DNA from: Anaerostipes caccae L1-92
Lineage (GTDB): Bacteria; Bacillota; Clostridia; Lachnospirales; Lachnospiraceae
NCBI RefSeq assembly: GCF_014467075.1
Contig: NZ_AP023027.1
Coordinates: 2,483,501 to 2,547,500, forward strand
DNA length: 64,000 nucleotides
Direction: 5' to 3'
The position numbers were made by a program, and so were the translations under genes. Each line of letters begins with the position of its first letter. Position 1 is the stretch's first letter. The notes under the pieces are model-generated. The model saw only the letters and a program-made list of their open reading frames with translations. It was not told where the DNA came from and did not search any database. This document shows positions 43,246-52,236 of this stretch, one piece after another.

Positions 43246-43665
43246 TTAACTGCTTTTCCGGCTGACTTTTACAACAACGGAAATATCTTCATCCTTAATC
43301 TCACCAAGGGCCCTGAGCATTTTTTTCAGGGCGGGATACCATATATCCTTGGGGAGTTCCTTCATCTCTTCTTTTGTGAGCAGACTCGTCTGATCCTTCT
43401 CTGTCCCGAATAATCCCTCGTAACAGATCTCGTACTGCTTTCCCCGGTCGATGACTCCTAGCTCTTCCAAGGTATTCATCATCCGGTAGACAGTCGCTCT
43501 GCCGATGGCAGGATCTATTTTTGTCGCCTCATAAAAGATTTCTTTGCAGCAGGAACAATTATTTTTTAAAATCACATCCAGAATCACTTTTCTCTGGCTT
43601 GTAATCCGAAGCCCCTGCTCCCGAAGCTGCTCTATGATTCTTTCCCGGCTAAGTTCTGTGGTCAT
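43246..43665 (-). CDS. Fur-family-like winged-helix regulator, atypical metal region
   Basis: A 139-residue protein. The N-terminal half is a clear Fur/Zur/PerR winged helix (LREQGLRITSQRKVILDVIL and ATVYRMMNTLEELGVIDR). The C-terminal half lacks the usual His-rich metal and CXXC dimerisation motifs and instead has GLFGTEKDQTSLLTKEEMKEL. Two close cysteine pairs occur earlier (NNCSCCKEIF), an unusual place. ATG at 43665 has GGGAGG four bases before it; 43683 is a weaker alternative. Palindromes around its promoter suggest autoregulation. What it senses cannot be told; iron, zinc, peroxide or haem are options. Confidence 0.82.
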   Translation of the reverse strand: MTTELSRERIIEQLREQGLRITSQRKVILDVILKNNCSCCKEIFYEATKIDPAIGRATVYRMMNTLEELGVIDRGKQYEICYEGLFGTEKDQTSLLTKEEMKELPKDIWYPALKKMLRALGEIKDEDISVVVKVSRKSS

Positions 43666-43710
43666 ACTGCCTCCCATTCGCATCTGTCTCTCTGCCGTGC
43701 CTCCATAAAT

Positions 43711-43782
43711 TGATAACCAATATCATTTATAGCCTTATCATACGCAACTTTTCTAAAATTGTCAAGTTTTTATTGATATCAA
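43711..43782 (-). promoter_or_regulatory. promoter of the Fur-like gene flanked by operator-like palindromes
   Basis: Promoter TTGACA (43765-43760), 17-bp spacer, TATGAT (43742-43737). Downstream is the palindrome TGATA-ACCAA-TATCA (43711-43725), and upstream TTGATATCAA (43773-43782). The GATA/TATC halves resemble Fur-box units. Both sites could bind the encoded regulator. Confidence 0.7.
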
Positions 43783-44987
43783 TTTTCAAAATAAGACTTA
43801 TAATTCACATGGTATTTCCCTTTCGGAAATAAGTGATGGTAGAGATCTACAAAATAATCATCTGTCATGCTCGCAATATAATCGGCCACAATCCGGTTCG
43901 GCTCCTCCTCTGCGTAGGATCTTGACGCATCATAATAAGACCTGGCCTCCTCCACGTATTCTATATGGTGTTTAAAAATCACCGATTCTTCATTTCCCGC
44001 GATCAAATCAGCATACAGCTTTTCATAGACTTCCCGGAACATCGGAGCCACATTTTCCGAATAAATACAGTCCAGTTTTTTGTTGAAATAAATTTGTTCA
44101 TAGTTTTCTTTCTTGGCGATCTTCATGGCATCATAATACTTTGAATCCAGCATGATATAGTCTTTTCGGTAACTGTTTTCAACAATGTTCACGATCATGT
44201 TATTGATAATCTCCGCATTTTCTACTCCGATCTCCCCCTGAGTAAAAATATCACTGCTCTCAATCAGCTTTGCTTTCTTCGCATCCTGCCGGTCCTTGCC
44301 AAGATAGGCTACCATATCGCAGATCCTGACCACACATCCTTCAAGGGTTGAGGGGATCAGAGTTTTGATATAGTCTTTGTTTTGACTGCTGTTTCCCATC
44401 TTCTCATAAAACTCTTCAAAAGTATCCATCCGGCAGGGACGGTACTCCTGCTGTTCAAATTCTCCATTGTGACACAGGATTCCATCCAATGTCTGCAGTG
44501 AAAGGTTCCGCTCAAACATCCCGTCCAGCACCCGCACACTTTGAATATTGTGCTGAAAACACTGTCCTGTCTTCTCATGATAAAGTTCATCCAAATACCG
44601 TTCTCCCGCATGTCCGAACGGCGTGTGTCCGATGTCGTGTCCGAGGGCGACCGCCTCGATCAGGTCACAGTTTAAACCCAGGAGCTTACCGATATTTCTG
44701 GCAATCCTTGAGACAAGCTGTACATGCAGAGATCTTCTGGAAATATCATCGTTCAGGAAAAATGAAAATACCTGGGTCTTATCTGTATACCGGTTGTAGT
44801 ATGGAGAGTGGATGATCTTTTCCACATCCCGGACAAAAGCCGGTCTCCAGAGGCTGGCCTTATCTCTTTCCCGATTTTTCCGGATCACCTGTTCATCCGT
44901 ACATGCATAGGGATTTTTCCAGCCCACCTGCCGGTCCCTGATGATTTCCTTCTGCAGTTCTTTTGAAAGTTCATGATAATTAAGCAT
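43779..44987 (-). CDS. dgt: deoxyguanosinetriphosphate triphosphohydrolase-like protein
   Basis: A 402-residue HD-domain dNTPase that cleaves dGTP or other dNTPs to nucleoside and tripolyphosphate. The HD motif is VALGHDIGHTPFGHAGE (His117, Asp118), with family blocks RDVEKIIHSPYYNRYTDKTQVF, SRIARNIGKLLGLN and DMVAYLGKDRQDA. The frame runs to 45017; ATG at 44987 has GGAGG nine bases upstream and gives MLNYHELS. It stands between the Fur-like gene and the phospholipid operon. A role in dNTP balance or phage defence is possible but not visible. Confidence 0.92.
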   Translation of the reverse strand: MLNYHELSKELQKEIIRDRQVGWKNPYACTDEQVIRKNRERDKASLWRPAFVRDVEKIIHSPYYNRYTDKTQVFSFFLNDDISRRSLHVQLVSRIARNIGKLLGLNCDLIEAVALGHDIGHTPFGHAGERYLDELYHEKTGQCFQHNIQSVRVLDGMFERNLSLQTLDGILCHNGEFEQQEYRPCRMDTFEEFYEKMGNSSQNKDYIKTLIPSTLEGCVVRICDMVAYLGKDRQDAKKAKLIESSDIFTQGEIGVENAEIINNMIVNIVENSYRKDYIMLDSKYYDAMKIAKKENYEQIYFNKKLDCIYSENVAPMFREVYEKLYADLIAGNEESVIFKHHIEYVEEARSYYDASRSYAEEEPNRIVADYIASMTDDYFVDLYHHLFPKGKYHVNYKSYFEN

Positions 44988-45041
44988 TTTCCTCTTCCTC
45001 CCTAAATCCCGAATCATGCCCGCTGACTCAATTTATAAAAC

Positions 45042-45073
45042 AGAAAAAGCCTACAATTATGATTGCAGACTTT
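45042..45073 (-). terminator. terminator of the phospholipid operon, overlapping the psd stop
   Basis: On the minus strand AGTCTGCAAT (45071-45062) pairs with ATTGTAGGCT (45057-45048) using two G-U pairs, followed by TTTTTCTGTTTT. The stem includes the last codons of psd. Confidence 0.75.
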
Positions 45074-45938
45074 GTTTTTTTGCCATGCCTAAACGCTGGC
45101 CCTGTTTTAGTTTTGTCTCACATCCGTCTTTCGTTCTTTCCAATAAACATTCATCGATCTCTACCTTGTCGCCTCTGAAAAGCAGAACGATGGTGGAGCC
45201 TCCAAACTCAAAATATCCCTTTTCCATACCGCGGTGCATGATGCCTTCTTCGTGATGGTTTACGATCCGCCCTACCATCAGAGCTCCAACTTCCATCTGG
45301 ACTGCATCGCCGAAATGCTCCGTCTTCATCATGGTAAACTCCCTGGCATTTTCTTTATAGACAGACACATAGTCATTGGCTGTCGGATTCACAGTGTGGT
45401 AGGCCCCTTTTATAAAATAATTCCTGCTCTTCGTGCCGTTGTCAAAATAGCAGTACCTGTGATAATCATCGACTGTAAGGCGCAGAATGACTGCGTAGCC
45501 GTTTCTGAAATGGTCAGCGATCTTTCTGCTTCTAAGCAGTGACTCCACGGTATAGACCGTATCTTTCACACAAAATGACGTGTCTTCTGTTATGCGGTAT
45601 GCGCTTGCTTTACAGTCGCAAGGACTGAACAGAATGTCCTGATTTTCAGGAAGCAGCCGCTTTCCAGGCTTGATCCTCCTCGTGAAAAAATCATTATAAG
45701 ACGTATAGATCCTGTCCTCATACTCCCTCATATCGATCTTATTTTTTCTGACAAACCGCTCGATCAGACACTTTGAGAAGCCTGTACTCAGAAAAAGACC
45801 TCCCAGCCTGGATATCCAGGGCTTTGTGAGAATCTTTAATTTGATACGGCCGATGTAAGTTCCATAAAGAAGCTTCAGAAATTTATCCTGAAAAGTTTCT
45901 TCCTCATAACAGCGGCCTTTTTGATCCACGTATTTCAT
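45057..45938 (-). CDS. psd: phosphatidylserine decarboxylase proenzyme
   Basis: A 293-residue proenzyme that self-cleaves and makes phosphatidylethanolamine from phosphatidylserine at the membrane. The cleavage motif is GGST (246-249), a version of LGST, with Ser248 becoming the pyruvoyl group. Other family blocks are YNDFFTRRIKPGKR (about 81-94), SPCDCK with Asp (108), and RLTVDDYHRY with catalytic His160. It follows the synthase gene pssA by 12 bp, so PS is made and decarboxylated by neighbours. C-terminus runs into the terminator. Confidence 0.93.
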   Translation of the reverse strand: MKYVDQKGRCYEEETFQDKFLKLLYGTYIGRIKLKILTKPWISRLGGLFLSTGFSKCLIERFVRKNKIDMREYEDRIYTSYNDFFTRRIKPGKRLLPENQDILFSPCDCKASAYRITEDTSFCVKDTVYTVESLLRSRKIADHFRNGYAVILRLTVDDYHRYCYFDNGTKSRNYFIKGAYHTVNPTANDYVSVYKENAREFTMMKTEHFGDAVQMEVGALMVGRIVNHHEEGIMHRGMEKGYFEFGGSTIVLLFRGDKVEIDECLLERTKDGCETKLKQGQRLGMAKKQSLQS

Positions 45939-45950
45939 TTCTTTTCTCCT

Positions 45951-46562
45951 TTAAAGAAAATATATTCTGACGGCGATCAGGATGCCTATAATTACAAATG
46001 CGAACATGCACTTCTTTCCCGGCTTAAACACACTGAAATCAATTACAAACAGCAGAGAAATGATCAATACTGCCAGCAGATATATGTATGGAAACTGTGC
46101 TGTAAAAAACCTTTTCAGCTGATATACGACGGGCAGAATCAGTGCTACCGATGTGACCGGAAGTCCCCGGTAATGTTTTCTTCTCTCGCTTGTCTCTGCC
46201 TGTCTCTGTTCTTCGGTGACATTAAAAAATGCCAGCCGGATCACCGCTCCCAGAATGTACATCATATATATGATTTTTGCATACCAAGCATCCATCCCCA
46301 TGGAATAACCTATGACGACAGGAAACGCTCCAAAACAGATCAGATCACAGAGGGAATCAATCTCGATTCCAAATTTCTTTGCGTCATCGGAGCGTTTGAT
46401 CATTTTTGCGACGGTTCCGTCATACATATCTGTAAATCCGGAGATCATCAGACAAATCATTGCTATTTTAAAGTTTCCGTTAAATGCCGCTGACATACCG
46501 AACACAGCACTGACGACACCTGCATATGTCAGTATCACTGACACATTATAAAATCCTATCAT
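45951..46562 (-). CDS. pssA: CDP-diacylglycerol--serine O-phosphatidyltransferase
   Basis: A 203-residue CDP-alcohol phosphatidyltransferase with about six membrane segments. The signature DG-AR-G-D-D is complete in relaxed form: Asp45, Asp48-Gly49, Ala52, Gly65, Asp69, Asp73. With a decarboxylase gene directly downstream the alcohol is most likely serine. It joins serine to CDP-diacylglycerol to make phosphatidylserine. It lies 10 bp after the flippase-like gene. Confidence 0.92.
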   Translation of the reverse strand: MIGFYNVSVILTYAGVVSAVFGMSAAFNGNFKIAMICLMISGFTDMYDGTVAKMIKRSDDAKKFGIEIDSLCDLICFGAFPVVIGYSMGMDAWYAKIIYMMYILGAVIRLAFFNVTEEQRQAETSERRKHYRGLPVTSVALILPVVYQLKRFFTAQFPYIYLLAVLIISLLFVIDFSVFKPGKKCMFAFVIIGILIAVRIYFL

Positions 46563-46572
46563 AATTAAACCT

Positions 46573-47595
46573 CTATTCCTTACGCTTTATTGTCACATGA
46601 GCCACAAAAGTCAAGAATGCACTGATCAGCACCAGAGCATAATAACTGATTCCCCGGCTCAGCAGCATTGCCGGATACAGCAGACTGCCCCTGAATATCT
46701 TCTGGAAAATACTTAAAAACAAGCCTTCACTGATTCCCATTCCTCCCGGAAGAGGAAGCATATCCACCGAGATCGATATGACACACTGAAGTGCTACAAT
46801 ATCAACAACTCCAAGTGCAGAGAGTCCCAGCGCCTTATAGACAAGATATGTGATGGAAAAATGCAGAATTCTCTGAACCAAAGTCACCAAAAACATCTCA
46901 AAAATCATGAGTTTATATTCTTTAATGACTGCAGCAGCCTTATGGTAGTCCTGCATCCAGCCCTCTATTTTTCTGATCCGCTCTTCTTTCTTTTTAAGGA
47001 TATGAATTTTTTCCAGCATCCGTATCATTGACAGAAGCACTCTGGACGCAAGCGTCGGTTCAAATACCAGCATCAGCATCAGTGCGACGCAGAAAACATT
47101 CAGTCCGATACCGAGATAAAAGAAAAATGCTACCTGAGATATATAGTCTGTAATCAGGCTGTGCCGGAACACAAAGATCGCCGCTCCCAGAAATACTAAT
47201 ACAAACTTATATAAAATTGTAACGATCATCAAAACAACGGTTCCCACCGAAACATCGATCTTATCCCGGTTCATATAGTAAAGCTGAGCCGGCTGTCCTC
47301 CGGTGGCCGACGGCGTGATGCAGCTGAAAAAAAATCCTACAAACGAATAGAGAATGCAGTGCCTTTTCGGCACGCGGTACCGGAGCACACGCAGCATTCT
47401 GTAAATGATAAAAGCTTCGCAGCATACAAACACGATGATCAGCCCAAAACCTAATATATAGTATACAGGGCTGACGCTTCTCATAACCTTTAAAAGTTCC
47501 GGCAGCTCTTTTCCGCGAAAGATTGCATAAAATGTAAGCCCGAACAGTGCAAAAAAGAAGATGCCATTGCCAATCCAGCGCTTCTTATTCTCCAT
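46573..47595 (-). CDS. lysylphosphatidylglycerol-synthase-type (UPF0104) membrane protein
   Basis: A 340-residue membrane protein with about eight helices, similar to the N-terminal flippase half of MprF and to other UPF0104/AglD-like proteins. Visible family blocks are LPKRHC-ILYSFVGFFFSCITPSATGGQPAQLYYM and LPLPGGMGISEGLFLSIF. MprF flippases move aminoacyl-lipids to the outer leaflet; no aminoacyl-transferase domain is present here. It overlaps the PAP2 gene by 11 bases and precedes pssA and psd, so it may flip PS, PE or a derived lipid. Confidence 0.88.
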   Translation of the reverse strand: MENKKRWIGNGIFFFALFGLTFYAIFRGKELPELLKVMRSVSPVYYILGFGLIIVFVCCEAFIIYRMLRVLRYRVPKRHCILYSFVGFFFSCITPSATGGQPAQLYYMNRDKIDVSVGTVVLMIVTILYKFVLVFLGAAIFVFRHSLITDYISQVAFFFYLGIGLNVFCVALMLMLVFEPTLASRVLLSMIRMLEKIHILKKKEERIRKIEGWMQDYHKAAAVIKEYKLMIFEMFLVTLVQRILHFSITYLVYKALGLSALGVVDIVALQCVISISVDMLPLPGGMGISEGLFLSIFQKIFRGSLLYPAMLLSRGISYYALVLISAFLTFVAHVTIKRKE

Positions 47596-48301
47596 AACCT
47601 ACCTCTTTGTCGATTGCCCTCTCCAAATGTACACCACGGTTGATCTTTGTAAACATACTCTGCAGTTTCAGATACCAATCCGTCTTCTGACCGACCAGAT
47701 ACATAGCCTCTGCCAGCAGTATCCCTCCTATCAGGTCTATGATATAATGCTGCTTCGTAACCTGAGTAGAAATACACACCAGAACTGCAAAAACACAGGA
47801 AAAACGCTGATACCACAAAGGAACTTTTTTCTGTCCCCTGATCCCAACATAACAAAACCAGCTGACCAGACAATGGATGGACGGAAACAGATTTGCCGAC
47901 GGATCAACCGTATAAACCAGATTCAGCATCTGATCCCATATCCCGGTTCCGGTTATTTCGGGCCTTGCCAGAGTCGTCGGAACCATTACAAAGAAGATAC
48001 CGCAGATGACTCTGGAGAGTAAATCTCCTACTAAGAACCGGTATAAATGCTCCTTCCCAATCCTGCCTATCATGATATAATTCACAGCCCAAAACAGATA
48101 ACAGATCAGATAGATACTCGTAAATCCCGGTATCAGAGGAACTGCACGGTCAAATGCCGTTGTAAAATCATAATGCTTTAAATCCCTGCACAGAATCTGT
48201 GTACCCGTATAAATCAGTGAATTAAAAGTGAAAGAACAGATCAATGGGAGCACTGCATATTTGGGAATTATATTCCATAAATAACCATCCAGTTTTTTCA
48301 T
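47585..48301 (-). CDS. PAP2-family membrane phosphatase
   Basis: A 238-residue membrane protein with about six helices. The PAP2 active-site pieces are LFPSIHCL (His of motif 2) and TKQHYIIDLIGG (His and Asp of motif 3). Family members dephosphorylate phosphatidic acid, phosphatidylglycerophosphate or undecaprenyl pyrophosphate. It is the first gene of the phospholipid operon, and its promoter carries a strong palindrome. In this setting it may make diacylglycerol or remove a lipid phosphate. Confidence 0.9.
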   Translation of the reverse strand: MKKLDGYLWNIIPKYAVLPLICSFTFNSLIYTGTQILCRDLKHYDFTTAFDRAVPLIPGFTSIYLICYLFWAVNYIMIGRIGKEHLYRFLVGDLLSRVICGIFFVMVPTTLARPEITGTGIWDQMLNLVYTVDPSANLFPSIHCLVSWFCYVGIRGQKKVPLWYQRFSCVFAVLVCISTQVTKQHYIIDLIGGILLAEAMYLVGQKTDWYLKLQSMFTKINRGVHLERAIDKEVGYGE

Positions 48302-48326
48302 ATTTCACTCCTTTACAAACAAAAAC

Positions 48327-48387
48327 CATGTCATAATACATGACATGATTCTTGTCTTATTATAGCTTTCCATCATCAAAATGTAAA
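48327..48387 (-). promoter_or_regulatory. promoter and operator of the phospholipid operon
   Basis: TTTACA (48387-48382), 17-bp spacer, perfect TATAAT (48364-48359), then the palindrome CATGTCAT-5-ATGACATG (48327-48347) between promoter and ribosome site. Position and symmetry fit a repressor site; its protein is not known. Confidence 0.8.
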
Positions 48388-48422
48388 GCCAAGCTCATTT
48401 ATTTAATACATTTGTAAGAAAA

Positions 48423-51400
48423 TCAGGATCTCTGCCTTTTCTTCTTTCTGTTAAACACCAGGTAGATACAAGGGATAAAGATTAATGTAAGCAAAGTTCC
48501 ATAAATCAGTCCCCCGATCGTAACGATGGCCATCGGCTGTACCATTTCTGCCCCGGATCCAATACCCAGTGCCATGGTAGAAAGACCCAGAATTGTCGTG
48601 ATCGCCGTCATTAAAATCGGCCGGATTCTCATGGAACCGGCAGTTATGACAGCATCCATGATCTCGTAGCCTTTATCTCTCAGCTGATTGATCGTATCCA
48701 CCAGAACGATACCATTATTTACGATGATACCGGACAGCATGACGAAACCGATCATGGCAATGATGCTCAGATCCTTGCCCGCCACAAACAGTCCGATCAG
48801 ACCTCCTGTAAATGCCAGAGGAATTGTAAACAGGATAATGAAAGGAGACTTGAGTGACTGGAACTGTGCCACCATAATCAGATACATAAATGCGATTGCC
48901 AAAATCAGCATCAATCCTACCTGTCCCGCGGTATCATTTATGGATTCCATCTCACCCGCCACTTTATAACTGTATCCTGCTGGCGCCTTGTACCCCTTCA
49001 GCGCTTTGGTCACATTCTGGCTGACGATACCGATATTGTAACCGTCCTCAAGCTCTGCGGTTACATTCAGTATTCTCTCCTGAGCTGATCTTGAGATCGT
49101 AGAGAGACTGTCGGTATCACTGAAGCTGGCTACTTTGGAAAGTGCCACTTCCCTGCTCTCCCCTTTCTTCGTTCCAGTGAGCTTCATTTTCTTCAGCTGT
49201 GCTCTTGTAATATTGTCCTTGGTGTCATTGGACACTTTTACATCCCACTGTTTTTCATTCTGGCTGATCGTAGTCGCTGTGGAGCCCTCCTGAATCTTGG
49301 AGCTGAGCTGCTGATAAACGGTCGCCACCGTGAGACCATATTTTGCGGCTTTTGCTTTATCAACTGTAACATGGATATCGGGAGTCGTCTCCTCCTGTCC
49401 GTCACTGACATTCTTCGTGCCTTTGACAGATTCCACCCTTTTTGCAATATCACTGGCTGTCCTGCGGAGCGTTTTCATATCATTTCCTTTGACTTCGATG
49501 GCAATCCCGCTTCCTCCGAGGGCGCTCATATCCATGTTTGACTCCTGTACCTGGATCTCACAGTCGAATTTCTTTGTCTTTTTTAAGATCTCATTTTTTA
49601 TCTCTTTATTTGTCTGCTTTTTATCTTCTTTCAGCATGATATACATGCTGGCTGTATCCTGATTTGCCTTGCTTCCCGACGAAGTGCCTCCCATGCCTGA
49701 TGAACTGCTCACCATAGCTCCGACGCCGTCTACATCAGGAATCTCACGAATTTTTTTCATGACCGTATCAGACATAGCCGCCGTATCACTCAGACCTGAT
49801 CCTTTCGGCATCTCGATGGTAAGGCTCATCTGTGAACTGTCCATAGACGGCATCAGGGAAGTTCCAATCCTTGTTGCCCCGATCACTGCTCCCACAAACA
49901 CTGCCAGCGTCAGTACGATGGCAATCCATTTCCTCCTGAGCACCTTATCCATGACTCCGCGGTACAAAGACTGAAGTCCGTCAAACAGCCTGTTGTCCTT
50001 TTCCGTCACTTTGTGAAGCACTCCGGCGGACATCATCGGAACAAAAGTCACTGCAACGATCAGACTGGCAATCAGTGAATATCCGATTGTCAGCGCCATA
50101 TCGGAAAACAGCTTCTTCGTAAGTCCTGTTGTGAACACAATCGGCAGGAAGACAGAGATTGTTGTCAGCGTAGAAGCAGTGATTGCTCCGGCTACCCCTT
50201 TTGCTCCTTCGATCGCAGCCTCCTTGACCGGCACCCCTTCTTTTCTCAGCCGGTAAATATTCTCTATAACAACAATCGAGTTATCCACCAGCATACCGAC
50301 TCCGAGCGCAAGGCCGGAGAGGGAAATAACATTCAGGGTAATGCCGCTGAAATACATCATAACCACGGCAAACACTACACTAATCGGAATGGAGCAGGCG
50401 ATGACGGCAGTAGGTTTGATATCCTTTAAAAACACAAGCAGGATCAGCACTGCCAGCACTGCACCCATTCCAAGATTCTGCAGAACAGATCCTACAACCA
50501 TATCTATGTAGATTCCCTGATCCATTAAGTTTGTATAATGCAGTCCGGGGTTCTCTTTTTTGAGTGTTTCCAGCTTCTCGGAAACCCTCTTTGATACGTC
50601 TGCCGTAGAGTAATTGTTCTGTTTCTGAATGCTCAGCACTGCCGCATCATTGCCATTTACCCTGCAGTAGTTATCCTTTTTATTGTTGACAACTGCCACA
50701 TCTGCAACATCACTCAGACGGATCGGCGCAAAGTTATCAATGCCGAGATCCATCAGCTCCATGTCTTCCAGATCTTCCTGACTGGTAACTTTATCCCCGA
50801 CTCTGACCAGATATTGTGTGTTGTCTTCTGAAATATATCCCGCAGGCATTTCAAAATTCTGTGCGATCAGCATGGCTTTTACATTGTCCACAGTCAGCTT
50901 ATCTTTTATGTCAGCCGCCGCTTTTGCCTGCTTTTTGCTGGCATCCAGCTGCTGCTGGCCCGCAGCGATCTGTGATTCGCCCTGTGCGATGCCGATCTCT
51001 CCTGATGTCATCTGGCTGTTGGCATTGGCGGTCTGGGCAGTCACTGTCGTCAGATTGGCGTCGATCTGTTTTTTGCCCTTCTGGATCTGCTTTAACGCCT
51101 TCTGTAAAACTTCAATATTTTTATCCAGGGTCTTTATCGTACTGTCTGCTGTTTTCAGCTGCTTTTTAATCTCTGTGATCTGAGCCTGAAGCTGCGCCTT
51201 CTGTGCGGGGTCTGTCACAGTTTTGAGCTGTGCCTCCAGCTGTTTAAGTCCTTCTTCCCCCGCCTGTTTTACAAGTTCCAAAGCTTTTTTCTGATTTTGA
51301 AGATTGGTAAGAGCACTTGTGACCTCTACCTCCTTCTGGGCAAGGCTTAATTTCCCGCTGTTTAGAGCCGTCTGTGCTTTCGCAAGGGTATCGTTGAGCT

Positions 51401-52100
51401 CCGTTCTCTTAGAATTCAGCTGTGCCTTGCTTCCGTCAAGTTTTGCTTTCGCCCGGTCCAGCTCATCCTGAGCCTCGTCAAACTGGCCGTCCAAAGCCTT
51501 TTGAATCTTTTTATTTAATGATTTGATCTTGTCCTCATTGATGATAACATTGATATTCTCTTCAAGCATTCCGGTCTCGCTTACAGAGGCAACACCTTCC
51601 ACTGCCTCCACACCCGGAGAAACTTTGTCTTTGATCAGCTTTGAAATCTCAGACATATCTTTGTTGTCCGAATCAATCGCAGTCACAAGCACCGGCATCA
51701 TGTCCGGATTTAATTTCATGATCGTAGGATTGCCTACTTTGTCAGGCCAGTATCCTTTGATCATATCCAGCTTTTCCCGCATATCAAGAGCTGCCGAATC
51801 CATATTGGCATCGCCTTCAAACTCCATATAGACAACGGACATATTCTCACTGGAGGAAGATGCCACCTGTTTGATGTTGGATATGGTTGCCATGGCCTGT
51901 TCCACTGGCTTTGTCACCGTAGTCTCCACTTCTTCAGGAGAAGCCCCCTGATAGGTAGTCATGACAAGAGCGTATGGAAGTTCCATACTCGGAAGCAAGT
52001 CCGTAGTCATTTTGGAAAAAGAGACAATGCCCAGAATAATTACCAGGATGACTCCCACAATGACAGTATATGGCTTGCGCACACTAAATTTTGAAAACAT
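48423..52100 (-). CDS. RND-family efflux permease with coiled-coil insert
   Basis: A 1225-residue RND transporter. The N-terminus FSVRKPYTVIVGVILVIILG is the first helix, family blocks are SMELPYALVMTTYQGASPEEVE, GMLVDNSIVVIENIYRLRKEGV with the proton-relay Asp, and a second half repeating the fold, for a total of about 12 helices. Unlike AcrB, it has a long Gln/Lys/Asp coiled coil (about 195-400) in the first outer loop. In a Gram-positive cell this may replace part of the missing outer-membrane machinery. No HlyD adaptor or outer channel is next to it. AAGGGG precedes ATG at 52100. Substrate unknown. Confidence 0.92.
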   Translation of the reverse strand: MFSKFSVRKPYTVIVGVILVIILGIVSFSKMTTDLLPSMELPYALVMTTYQGASPEEVETTVTKPVEQAMATISNIKQVASSSSENMSVVYMEFEGDANMDSAALDMREKLDMIKGYWPDKVGNPTIMKLNPDMMPVLVTAIDSDNKDMSEISKLIKDKVSPGVEAVEGVASVSETGMLEENINVIINEDKIKSLNKKIQKALDGQFDEAQDELDRAKAKLDGSKAQLNSKRTELNDTLAKAQTALNSGKLSLAQKEVEVTSALTNLQNQKKALELVKQAGEEGLKQLEAQLKTVTDPAQKAQLQAQITEIKKQLKTADSTIKTLDKNIEVLQKALKQIQKGKKQIDANLTTVTAQTANANSQMTSGEIGIAQGESQIAAGQQQLDASKKQAKAAADIKDKLTVDNVKAMLIAQNFEMPAGYISEDNTQYLVRVGDKVTSQEDLEDMELMDLGIDNFAPIRLSDVADVAVVNNKKDNYCRVNGNDAAVLSIQKQNNYSTADVSKRVSEKLETLKKENPGLHYTNLMDQGIYIDMVVGSVLQNLGMGAVLAVLILLVFLKDIKPTAVIACSIPISVVFAVVMMYFSGITLNVISLSGLALGVGMLVDNSIVVIENIYRLRKEGVPVKEAAIEGAKGVAGAITASTLTTISVFLPIVFTTGLTKKLFSDMALTIGYSLIASLIVAVTFVPMMSAGVLHKVTEKDNRLFDGLQSLYRGVMDKVLRRKWIAIVLTLAVFVGAVIGATRIGTSLMPSMDSSQMSLTIEMPKGSGLSDTAAMSDTVMKKIREIPDVDGVGAMVSSSSGMGGTSSGSKANQDTASMYIMLKEDKKQTNKEIKNEILKKTKKFDCEIQVQESNMDMSALGGSGIAIEVKGNDMKTLRRTASDIAKRVESVKGTKNVSDGQEETTPDIHVTVDKAKAAKYGLTVATVYQQLSSKIQEGSTATTISQNEKQWDVKVSNDTKDNITRAQLKKMKLTGTKKGESREVALSKVASFSDTDSLSTISRSAQERILNVTAELEDGYNIGIVSQNVTKALKGYKAPAGYSYKVAGEMESINDTAGQVGLMLILAIAFMYLIMVAQFQSLKSPFIILFTIPLAFTGGLIGLFVAGKDLSIIAMIGFVMLSGIIVNNGIVLVDTINQLRDKGYEIMDAVITAGSMRIRPILMTAITTILGLSTMALGIGSGAEMVQPMAIVTIGGLIYGTLLTLIFIPCIYLVFNRKKKRQRS

Positions 52101-52121
52101 GTTTTTTCCCCTTTTGAGTTT

Positions 52122-52143
52122 TTGTATTATAAGAATAATACAA
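52122..52143. promoter_or_regulatory. 22-bp palindrome in the RND/sod divergent region
   Basis: TTGTATTAT-AAGA-ATAATACAA, perfect 9-bp arms. It overlaps a TATAAT-like box on the minus strand, 22-43 bp before the RND start, as expected for a TetR/MarR-type operator. Confidence 0.6.
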
Positions 52144-52236
52144 TGTTAGCATGACCGCTCAAAGGATTCAAGTTTTTTTGAATATTATTTTAGATTCCCA
52201 CGTAAAATAAAAAGAAAAAAGGAGATAAATTATAAT

